In this document: positions 10,297 through 19,055 of the stretch, in pieces
Layout: each line of letters opens with the position of its first letter
Numbering within the stretch: position 1 is the stretch's first letter
Source of the DNA: Phellopilus nigrolimitatus
Taxonomy: Eukaryota > Basidiomycota > Agaricomycetes > Hymenochaetales > Hymenochaetaceae
Length of the DNA: 28,228 bases
Assembly: GCA_021029095.1 (NCBI GenBank)
Contig: JAJOHG010000335.1
Location: 1 to 28,228 of the forward strand
Direction of reading: 5' to 3'
The notes under the pieces: generated by a model
Told to the model about the DNA's origin: nothing
The model's database searches: none
Seen by the model: only the letters and a program-made list of their open reading frames with translations
Program-made: the position numbers and the translations under genes

Positions 10297-10748
10297 TTGG
10301 TTTGGTTTGGTGAAATTTAATTTGTTGGCGTCTTCGTGTCCTTTTCCTGTTGGACTGAGCTTTGGAGGCGGCAGAAGCTGCTACGTAGAGTCTAAATGAC
10401 GAGAGAATGTTTTAGTAAACTCTGCGCTGGGACGGCTTTCCTAGGGCTTTCGAAAGCGGATTGATTTTCTCAGATAAAGATAGATGGCAAAGGAGCTATC
10501 CTTACATGCAAACGAGTCCGATTTAGGTCTTGTCGTTGTTTTGTTCTGTAACAACTCAGTCGAGTCGGCGGTACATGTCAAACAGTCAAAGTCTCGGAGA
10601 AAGACATTGACAAATCACAAATGTAACGCGTATTGTGACCTGTCTGCGTTACTTACGCGTTTTTTCCCACCGCGACGCGTCCGCTGTTGCCGCGTGCGCT
10701 GCGTCTGTCCCTCCTGTCCTCTCCAATTTGCAAGTTCTCCAGAGCAAA
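10297..10748. promoter_or_regulatory. Divergent promoter of PIG-P and primase, with three ACGCGT boxes
   Basis: 452 bp between the two start codons. ACGCGT occurs at 10626-10631, 10655-10660 and 10675-10680, that is about 69-123 bases before the primase ATG. ACGCGT is the MluI cell-cycle box bound by the MBF complex (Swi6/Mbp1-type) in fungi, which drives G1/S genes including replication genes. Three copies within 55 bp is far more than chance. A role in expressing primase is inferred; PIG-P lies on the far side, about 330 bp or more away. Confidence 0.7.
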
Positions 10749-12347
10749 ATGTCCATGCAAGTCGAAGACGATGCCTCTTCCCCAGAAGTCATGATGGCCT
10801 TCTACAGACGCCTTTACCCGTTTAAGTCTGTCTTCAACTGGCTCAACCACCAGCACGCGCCGACGCGCCTCTTCACCCACCGCGAGTTCGCATTCACACT
10901 TCAAGGAGACGTCTACATCCGATACAACTCCTTCGCGAACGCGGAGGAGCTCAAGCGGCAAGTTGTTAGATTGAACCCTAGTCGGTTCGAGATCGGTGCT
11001 ATCTACAATGCAAGGGTACGTGCTGCTTGCTCTGATGGTGGCTCTCGCGGTCCTCATACCTCCTCGTTAGCCACGGGACAAGAAGACGCTCAGACCAGGC
11101 GCGCTCCAGCCCCTGCTGCGCGAGCTGGTCTTCGATATCGACATGACGGACTACGACGAGATCCGGACGTGTTGTTCGGGGAAGGGCATCTGCCGGCGCT
11201 GCTGGGGCTTCATCGGCGTCGCGGTGAAAATCCTCGACAACACGCTGCGAGAGCAGTTCGGGTTTGAGCACCTTCTCTGGGTCTACTCCGGCCGCCGCGG
11301 AATACATTGCTGGGTCTCGGATCTTGAGGCCATGCAGTTGACGGACGAGCAGAGGAAGGCAATCATGGGCTGGATCGAGGTTATCAAGGGGGGCCAGGAC
11401 ATGGCAAAGAAGGTCAACGTCAGGATGCACAACCGCGCCTTGCACCCCTCCTTGCAGTAAGTCTCAACCAGAGCGCTCGCGCATACACAGGCTCAGAGTT
11501 ATTTTCTTTTCAGGTCGGCTGTACTGATCGCTAGAAACGAATTCCCACACCTCATCCTCGAGGACCAGGACTGCTTCGCAAGCGCCGAACAGGCGGATGT
11601 GCTTCTCGAGCTTCTAAGCGACAAGGCCGTCTCCGCAAGTCTGCGCAAGAGATGGGCCAATGCGCCGCGAAATTCTGAAGATAAATGGGCTGATGTTAAG
11701 CGCGAACTAGCCCAAAAAACCAAAGACAGCCCAGAAGAATTAGAAAAAAGCGTAAAAACGTTCTTCCCTTCATTTGATATATAGCTGAAGTGCCAACCCC
11801 CCGCTTTACAGCCTTTGTACCGCGCGATCGAAGACATCGTGCTCCAATACACATATCCGCGAATTGATTCGGAAGTCACGAAGCACCGAAATCACTTGCT
11901 CAAGGCACCATTTTGCATCCATCCTGCCACCGGGCGCGTCTGTGTTCCCGTGGACCCAGCACGGGCTGACGAGTTTAACCCAGAGAAGGTGCCCACTGTC
12001 GGGCAGCTGCTGCGTGAGCTGGACGAGCTCAGCTCCAACGCCATGCCGGGCGTGGAATCCGAGACACCCGGGGACGGCGGGCCACGCCATTCTGGTATGA
12101 AACATCTCCGTCAAAATACGCTTTAGAGTACAGACTAGTTAACCATCGCTTCGCCCGGCAACATAGACTGGGAGCGAACGTCCTTGAAACCCTATGTCGA
12201 GATGCTAGACATGCATGTCCGAGGCGTGATGGAGGAAGTAAGGCGGCGCAAGCGGGAACAAGGTATGCCCTATAGTCATCCGCGAAACGCTTTCGGCCGT
12301 TCATCGAGGCCTCTTCACTTCCAGGAGATGTCTCACACGACTTCTAA
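10749..12347 (+). CDS. PRI1: DNA primase small (catalytic) subunit
   Basis: Catalytic subunit of primase in the DNA polymerase alpha-primase complex; it makes RNA primers for replication. Exons: 10749-11015, 11071-11456, 11514-11751, 11812-12094, 12167-12262 and 12325-12347. The five introns are 55-72 bp, all GT...AG, giving 430 residues, close to the roughly 420 usual for the family. The catalytic acidic pair is in FDIDMTDYD (D111 and D113), and the third aspartate is probably D316 in YPRID. A cysteine cluster, CCSGKGICRRC (123-133), fits the zinc motif. YSGRRGIHCW and HLLKAPFCIHPATGR are family signatures. The last exon encodes only a few residues. The start is the first ATG after the MCB cluster; a second ATG two codons later is equally possible. 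Codon use is like the genes to its right and unlike the GC-extreme zinc-finger gene. Confidence 0.95.
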
Positions 12348-13637
12348 CGGACCATGACAAATGCCTTGTACTCGTATTTACTTTCTTTCTTTCTCTTTTT
12401 TTTTTGTATCCTGTTGTAATTCTACTCGCTTACCGTTGTCTTTATCTTCGAAACCCCGACAACGCCGTGGAGTATACTATCTTCTCCAGCAAACAAGTAA
12501 AGGCTATTTTTGCTTCGGAACTCAAAGCGTGAACACAACAAGCTCTGGAGAAGGCATCAATGATGCATCTTCTATGTTCAACCAGTCACTATTATCGAAC
12601 CTCTTTTGCCCGCTCGTGCAGCTGCTACTGGCGATCTCCTTAAGGAAGCCCACTGATACTTCTGAGGCACCGAATTACTTTTGTGCGCTTCGACCTTCGT
12701 GCTTCGTCGATTCTTGATACAGACTTCACCATGCCCCTGGCTACCAGATTCTAGCGCGACGAATGCTGCAATCCCAGACCACTCATTGGCAGCGGCTGGC
12801 CGCAGCAGGCAACGTTTCTCTATCGGCTATTCACTACCTCCGCGTCAAATGAGACTCCTTTCGAGACAGTCTCCACTGTACACCACGACCCTAGCTCCGG
12901 ATGATGACAGACATGCTGGCAGACAAACCTTGGAAGACTTCTGCAGTATAGTTGACCATGCGTGCGCATCGACCGGCCGCTTGTTAATCAATTGGAGTGG
13001 TGAACTGAGATTGCTGTATTGTAAGCTCATGCACCTCGGATCTCAAGAATGGCGAAAGGGCCACGATCGACTTCTTCCTCAGCGCCTGTCTTCGTCAGAT
13101 CTGATACCAGCGTTGCAGGGATCATATCAGGGATATATGAACCTGCGGAAATGAAGTATCGAAGAAGAGATCTTGAAAATATAGGATGGCTTTTGGGTTT
13201 TTTCTCGGCGAAGTTCAGGCCTGTGGTTCCGGAAGTGATTACCAAACTCGAAGGTTTGATACGACTGCGACTGCATCATAGAGTTTTTTGTAGTTTGTAA
13301 GCTTGACCGAACGTCCTAAGATATCCTCAAGAAAGACTCAACCATTTCTTGACATGACAGTTCGATAGCACATTGTGGATCGCCTGCAGTGCTTATGATG
13401 GCTAGTCTAGATTGCAAAAGGTAATATAATGAGGCGACGATCACGCCGCTGATCATGCCGAGCCACCGTCGCTGGAAATGAAAATTTGCGTTTGGACTTG
13501 CCGAGATCACTCAATGCTCTTGCCATCACATCCACGCCATTTATAGCTTCCGGTCAAGCTTCAAACTCTCCGCTAAGCTCTAAAAGTGAATGCCCTCAAA
13601 AAGCTTCAAAGCCATCGATATCCCAGAAACAGGTCTT
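12348..13637. other. Unresolved 1.3-kb interval, possible small gene or gene remnant
   Basis: Between the primase and cyclo-ligase genes. On the plus strand a 157-codon frame runs 12681-13154 and another of 83 codons runs 13049-13300; on the minus strand there is a 64-codon frame at 13316-13510 with one hydrophobic stretch. None matches a family I know and I could not link them by consensus splice sites into one protein. Options are a lineage-specific small gene, a decayed gene, or non-coding DNA. The right end must hold the cyclo-ligase promoter; a TTTATAG motif at 13550-13556 lies about 85 bases before its ATG. Confidence 0.3.
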
Positions 13638-14620
13638 ATGGCGTCTGCTAATCTGATTTTGAATGCGAAAAAGGCACTCAGGCAGACAGTGTCAGCCACG
13701 CTTCGAGCGCTGCCGGACTCTGAGGTGCAGCACCAATGTAATCGAACTTTCTAAAGGGGCTTGGCTCAGTCAGCGCTGACGAACGCGTCTACTTGTTTAT
13801 CGCGAATTCGCTAGCCGAATTGATCCTCAAGCATGTCTTCGCATTGCCGATCTTCCAACGGAGCAAGACCGTCAGCTGCTATCTGAGCATGAAAGGAGAG
13901 GTAGATACAAGTGAGATTGCGCGTGAGATCTTGCGGACGGGTGAGTCGTGATGTCAGTAATTTATATCCAGCGAAACTCATATAATAGAAGGGAAGTCAC
14001 TTTACGTGCCGAAAATCGCAAGTCGAAAAGACAGAAGGATGGACCTGCTCCGAGTGTATGATTTCGGTGACCTTGACAGCCTACCGAGCGGCACTTGGGG
14101 TATAAAAGAGCCCGATCCTGAGTATGATGGACGAAGAAGATCCAGCAGTGCGTTTACTGAATCCGCATCGATTTCATGACCATGTGCTTACACCTTGAAT
14201 ACAGTTCTTGATGATGACGCAGAGCCTCTTGATTTAATACTTGTGCCAGGTAAGGGAATTGTTCATTATGGAGTGCTTGATAGCCTACAATCATCCTCAA
14301 ATGAAAAGGGGTTGCCTTTGACACATCCCTGTCGCGTCTCGGGCATGGAAAGGGATATTATGACTTCTTCATCAACACTTATAGCAAGAAGAAAGCGCAA
14401 GAAAATTCTTCCTGCCCACAATTACGTGCGTCGCATTACTGAAGTATCGACCTCCGATCTAACGTTCATATATGAAATAGTTGCTCTTTCTCTCCATCAA
14501 CAAATGTTACCACTAGGGCAGATACCTATGGCCGAGCACGATCGTCCTATGGATGCTATAGTTACGTCTGATGGTGTAATTACAGGAAAGACCGAAAGTC
14601 CAGTCGCAAAGCTTCTTTAA
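13638..14620 (+). CDS. 5-formyltetrahydrofolate cyclo-ligase (5,10-methenyl-THF synthetase)
   Basis: Converts 5-formyl-THF to 5,10-methenyl-THF with ATP, returning stored folate to the one-carbon pool. Exons: 13638-13737, 13815-13940, 13992-14147, 14205-14249, 14309-14425 and 14481-14620, giving 227 residues against about 200-240 for the family. Visible: a basic N-terminal helix (KKALRQTVSATLRAL), YLSMKGEVDT, WGIKEPDPEYDG, DLILVPGVAFD and the nucleotide-binding loop SRLGHGKGYYD (151-161). The C-terminus has PMAEHDRPMDAIVTSDGVI. The second intron can end at 13991 or at 13988, which differ by one codon (LRTGKSLYVP or LRTEGKSLYVP). The coding 3' end overlaps that of the RAD51-like gene on the other strand by 41 bp. 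With the formyltransferase about 1.6 kb away, it makes a small formyl-folate neighbourhood. Confidence 0.94.
14580..14620. other. Convergent coding overlap of cyclo-ligase and RAD51-like genes
   Basis: The plus-strand cyclo-ligase stop codon is at 14618-14620 and the minus-strand stop codon is at 14582-14580. The last 41 coding bases of each gene are therefore the antisense of the other. Both terminal exons are long and in frame, and neither has an obvious earlier stop. Confidence 0.8.
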
Positions 14621-16029
14621 AAAAAGTTGTCTCAGAAGATCGTATTCCGGATATAAGCGTTGCCTCGTGCTCATAGCTCGAGATTATGAACACGTCCGTT
14701 GATCTTAATTGTGTATTTCTATTAGATTCTAAGAGACTCGAATGGAGGGAAATGGCACTGACTATTTCGTACGGCTCCTCGACAATGTTGGCTTTTAACT
14801 TATCTGCGGAACGAGAAGGTGAAGCTAGAAGTCTGATCACTCTTCTCGCATTGGACGTTTCGTATCGTTAGAATCTGTCAACAGTGAAAAGAAATGTTAA
14901 CAAACCCCGTGTTAGGTGAGTTGAGGATGAACATCAAGCGGTATGTTCTACTTGCTGGCAGATATGCATCACCTTCAAGAAACACAACTATAAGTCAATA
15001 TTGTACAGTAAAGAAGGGAAATTGGGAGGGAAGGCACACCGAGTTGAGGCACCATGACCGCCTTCTTCGCTGTGTCAAAATTCGCAGGCGAGCCCTCCGC
15101 GCTGAGCATCTTCGTGGCAAGCTGCGATGTCACTAATACGGTTAAGTGTCTCGAGGCACAGACTTTCGCAAGCATCGTCTTTATCTGGTCTAGGAGCGCT
15201 CCTTTGGATGCATTGGAAAGAGGCGTCGTGTTGAAGAGGAAGGAAAGGGTGTTCAGTACAAGAAGGGAGACCTACACTAATTATTTTAGTTTTTATATAT
15301 AAGGGTCTAGAGCGCACATACCTTGGGATGCTTCTCGAGAAACGCAGATAGACCGTACATTAGAGCCATAAGCTCCGGTAATGAATGGCACTTGAGGTAG
15401 TGAACAAAATTGAGGGAGCCAGGGATATCTGTTGGTCGCATGTAAGAGCTTGCAGTATAGAGTCCCGCGAGATCCACCTCTGAGTTCATGTTTTAGTGTA
15501 GACGGGAGTGTCATATTTTGCGTGTCTAGATACATTTTGAGGACTCCACCAGACTATAGATTGACATTACAGGCTCACCTACAAATAGGACTTCTCCTTC
15601 ATTCTTTACAACACTTCTAACTAGCTCTAGGACCACTCGCTCTTTCGGACTACCAGGGGACCCGCTCAGCTCAAGCACACACCCTCTCTTCAGCCCACCA
15701 TCACCTAGGAGATTGTCCACAGGCTTGCATATGGGAAACGACGAGCGAGTCGCGCGCAGTAGTGAAGCAGCCGGTTGCGTTACAGACGGTGCGGTGCTTG
15801 TCGCAGCATTAAGTATGTCCTCGCATATAAAAGCCGGGATGTTCAGTTCTGCACTACGATGCTATGAGACCCTAGTATTCTTCCTTTCCGGAGAGGTCCA
15901 ATGCTTGCCTTCAGATAATTGACTTGCTGAAAGGTTTCCCAAGTCATCAACAGATCGGAATCCTGCGCGTTTTAGAGCCAAAAGACTTGAAGGAGGGATC
16001 GCGAGGGCTGCAAGAGACCTGGTGAACAT
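14580..16029 (-). CDS. RAD51-paralogue-like P-loop protein with altered Walker motifs
   Basis: Likely accessory protein of homologous recombination. Minus-strand exons: 16029-15909, 15848-15579, 15525-15478, 15428-15322, 15271-15040, 14972-14906 and 14841-14580, giving 368 residues. The N-terminal 55 residues resemble the helical domain of RAD51 proteins (SLAALAIPPSSLLALKRAGF, then SASQLSEELNIP). The core has DNLLGDGGLKRG, a P-loop position reading GSPGSPKE (103-110), LVLNTLSF (186-193) where Walker B is expected, then LTVLVTSQLATKML, NFDTAKKAVMVPQLG and RVIRLLASPS. Walker A keeps Lys109 but lacks the usual Gly-Lys-Ser/Thr; Walker B has Asn189 instead of Asp. Intron 1 uses a GC donor (15908-15907). 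Intron 3 (49 bp) has a weak donor (GTGGAT), and intron 6 has two in-frame acceptors (exon start 14841 or 14844). An upstream in-frame ATG at 16152 would add 41 residues. I cannot tell which paralogue group (RAD51C-, XRCC3-, Rlp1-type) it belongs to. Confidence 0.82.
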
Positions 16030-16177
16030 GTTGATCAGGTGAGGATCTCGACGCGTCAGTGTACATGTACGCAGACGCGTAAACTCCGCTCCGGGTTTAG
16101 CCGATAATTGCCGAACGGTATTGGCACGACACCTGGCGGGAGCTCTACTCATCTTTGTATACACCCGTATCTGCAAA
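16030..16177. promoter_or_regulatory. 148-bp divergent promoter with two ACGCGT boxes
   Basis: Separates the start codons of the RAD51-like gene (-) and the methionyl-tRNA formyltransferase gene (+). ACGCGT occurs at 16051-16056 and 16075-16080, with a palindromic GTACATGTAC between them at 16060-16069. In fungi ACGCGT is the MBF site of G1/S genes, which would suit a recombination gene. The sites lie 22-51 bases from the RAD51-like ATG and about 100-130 from the other. If the longer RAD51-like start at 16152 is used, these boxes would be coding. Confidence 0.6.
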
Positions 16178-17680
16178 ATGCGTTTCCTACGCTTGAAGCT
16201 TTCTATGAGCGCGGCGAGCGAACGAAGACCACATACGCACCTACAGAATCGAGCCCGCCGAGCTCTTCATACCCTGAGCTCTGTGCCGGTATCTGCACCG
16301 TTCAATATTCTTTTCCTTGGAAGGGACGAATTTTCTGTCTTAGTTCTCGAGCAGCTCTATCAGCAACGCGGTATGTCCTCAGAATGGTATCGATGCAATC
16401 TATGAGACGAGAACAAGCTTATCGCTAGGAAGATGTCTGGAGTGAGATTACAGTTGCGACTCAGCCCGACTACAAGACAGGTAGAAATGCCTCGCGAGTA
16501 GCTGTCTGTGAGTCTGACATATGGTACACTTCCTGAGCTGCTTTGATCAAAAATCCACACTCGCAGCTCCCTTGAAAACCAAATGCCTTGAGCTAGGTGT
16601 CGAAACTCATCACATCCCGCGCGACAAAAGTGCTTTCAAAAATTGGCTGGTGAGGCGATTTGCAATTCAATTTTTTTAAGTATAGAGCTCACAAATCGAA
16701 AAGCCACCATCTCAATTCCTTGATATGTCGCCGCCGTCCAACAACCTTTTGGTTACAGCATCGTTCGGGCGTATGATTCACGATCGGTTTCTGAATTTCT
16801 TCCCTGTATCGCGACGCTTGAACGTGCATCCATCGCTTGTACCGCTGTATCGAGGACCCGCGCCTATCCAGCATACGATCGCCGATGGGCAGGAGGAATC
16901 AGGCGTCTGTATTCTGGAGATGAAGGAGAAGAGATATGGAGCGGATGGTGGAGAGGTCTGGGCTCGGAAATCCGTTGTGAGTACATTATTTCGGATTCCT
17001 GGCAGATGAATGACACCCCTTTTTTCTTGGTCATCAAGCCGGTTCCTCCAAAATCGGATTTTTCTGGTCTGAGGAATACACTAGGAGTCGAAGGCGGCCG
17101 ACTGCTTGCCTCTGTGCTGAGAGACATGATTGCTGGAACTGTGAGGCCAACGTATATATCCGACTTTACCCTGATGTCTTATTTATTCATTTATCTGTAA
17201 GGCAACGGCAGCTCCTCAAGATGACACAAAAGCGACTCGCGCGCCGTTTATCACGCAAGGCTCAGCATCTGTCGACTTTCACACATGGGACGCGGGTAGA
17301 GTTGAGCGGGTGTATCGTGCTATATCACAGCAGGTACGATTGTCGTAAATCTACCCTACAGTCTCGAATAAGTTCTGCTTCAGAAACCTATCTTCACTAC
17401 GACGCCATCGGGGAAGACCCTTCAACTGCACTCTCCGCAGTCCTACGTGCGCTCACAACAAAGCACTGATCTTCCGAAGCCCTTGAAGGCGCTTCACGCT
17501 CCTGGAATTGCGACGTACGATCCGACGACGCGCATGCTGGCGGTCCGCTGTGCAAATGACACATACCTCTATATTCCGACCGTAAAGCAGGAGGGTAAGC
17601 TCACGACTAGCTCAAAGCAGTGGTGGGCTGGTCTCAAGCCGGAGTGGATTTCCGCCCGCGTGATAAAACTGGGGGCATGA
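16178..17680 (+). CDS. FMT1: Mitochondrial methionyl-tRNA formyltransferase
   Basis: Transfers the formyl group of 10-formyl-THF to initiator Met-tRNA for mitochondrial translation. Exons: 16178-16370, 16433-16480, 16567-16649, 16704-16976, 17039-17140, 17202-17333 and 17384-17680, giving 375 residues. Residues 1-40 are Arg-rich with few acids, as in a mitochondrial presequence. Then NILFLGRDEFSVLVLE opens the formyltransferase fold. The catalytic region is RLNVHPSLVPLYRGPAPIQH, with N148 and H150 matching the family Asn and His; the catalytic Asp is probably D189 in YGADGG. The C-terminal domain includes FITQGSASVDFHTWDAGRV, IYRAI-like VYRAI, and ends with W-x-x-GLKPEW. Intron 3 could also end at 16685 (a 36-bp intron), which adds six in-frame residues; the 54-bp form is preferred on length. 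The start is the first ATG of the open frame. Confidence 0.93.
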
Positions 17681-19055
17681 ATCCTATGGAGTTTCCGACC
17701 GATCTCCGGAACGGTTTGCGTAGACGTGAGAACTCTTGTTGAGAATCTTTCCGCGCGGTGTCTGACTTGGTTTTCTTCACCATAGATCTTATTCGCCATA
17801 CTGATATTTTATCTTGATTAGTCTTAATAAAAAGGAAGTAAACAAAAAGCGTCCGGACAGCCCGAGAACACAACTTTTTTTTTGCTTCTCTGCTTCTTCC
17901 CTTCTTCTTCGTTCAATTTCCAATAGTCTGCAGACTCCGTTCGAACTTCTATGCGACGTACTTCGAGGACAACGGAAACTGGACCTGTTTTCTTCTCTGC
18001 TTCTGCTTCTACACCGCTTCTCGACAATCTGCTGTACATACACCTTTTCCGTGCAGGAACTCCGTCCGGTGAACACGGGTCTCAGTCTTTCCGGAGTTTG
18101 TAAGCCTTGCCGGGCAGGTAATCGACTTCGATGTGAGAGAATCTTTTGGTATAAGATTCAGTGTTTATCCGCATCTTCTCCTAAACGCCTCTTTGACATC
18201 TAACGTCTAGTTCTCAAGCACGAAAACACAAAAGCGACCGGGTCACAATTTCCGTAAGTGTGCTTTAGCTTCTCCCGCATGCACACGAGTATTTCGGACT
18301 TCTTACAGAGCCTTCGTGGCACAACCTTCTTGTGTCACCACATAAATGTCCTCCCAACTAAGGATACGAATTAAACTACCAGGCCGGACGGCGGGGCACA
18401 GACTCAGCTCCGAGATTGCTGCTATTGCGCAACCACACAATGTCCGTTCACTTCTAAACTCAAATTCGGAGAAGAAACAATGGAGATTCTAAGTCTTTGA
18501 AAGGGTCGTCAAGAAGGGACCTCTTTTTTTTTGCCGAGCTAGGCCACAGAATATGCAAATACGACAACGTAAGGCCAAACGATTGCATGATTACAGCCTC
18601 TATCTGTGATTATAGCGATCGATTACAAGCTGTGTAGCAGCGCCTTACGAGAACGAGACGGAGAGGAAAGTCGCAAAAACAAAAACTCTAAATGGGTTCA
18701 AACGCATCGCTAGAAGTCGGATAGGTAATCAAAGGAGCAATGGACATGAGAGCTCGCTCGCTCAATCTGTTTGGAGAGTACCGATGACCTAAAGAGACAG
18801 GGGCCAATACCTACGACCGCACGTTATATTTTTTCTCTCACACCGCACATGACATTAGCTATCGCATACCGATCGTGGTCAGTCTGCTTGTAATGGCCTG
18901 GCATACGAGCTCCGAAGCAGATATCAAGTCATTAAGATAAGGTAACAAGTGAGGGCCATGATATATGAGTACATGCGGAAACATTCGAGACCAAAAAAGC
19001 GAGCGGAGAGCCAAGGCGAACAGGAAAAAGAGGAAAGGGGGATGGGGGATAGACC
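17681..19055. other. Convergent intergenic region, no gene seen
   Basis: 1.4 kb between the 3' ends of the formyltransferase and sugar-transporter genes. Frames of up to 129 codons at 17814-18203 (+) and 95 at 17789-18076 (-) overlap each other, show no family features and are not supported. I found no tRNA cloverleaf or other RNA signature. A T run near 18523-18532 is the only notable local feature. It must contain both transcript ends, but 1.4 kb is long for that in this gene-dense half. Confidence 0.5.

Noticed and set aside
16030..16152. Longer N-terminus for the RAD51-like protein from an ATG at 16152
   Set aside because: The 41 extra residues are Arg-rich and unlike the family, and the stretch contains the ACGCGT boxes and nearly reaches the FMT1 start; the ATG at 16029 begins directly at the conserved N-terminal domain.
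16977..17005. A 29-bp intron in FMT1 ending at GGCAG
   Set aside because: Too short to splice; the 62-bp intron ending at 17038 is in frame and gives a better join.
17789..18203. Overlapping frames on both strands (129 and 95 codons)
   Set aside because: Mutually antisense, Ser/Leu- or Arg/Glu-rich, no recognisable family, no conserved splice pattern.
18600..18720. GGGTTCAAACG at about 18695 as a tRNA T-loop
   Set aside because: The flanking bases cannot form a T stem and no anticodon or acceptor stem fits.
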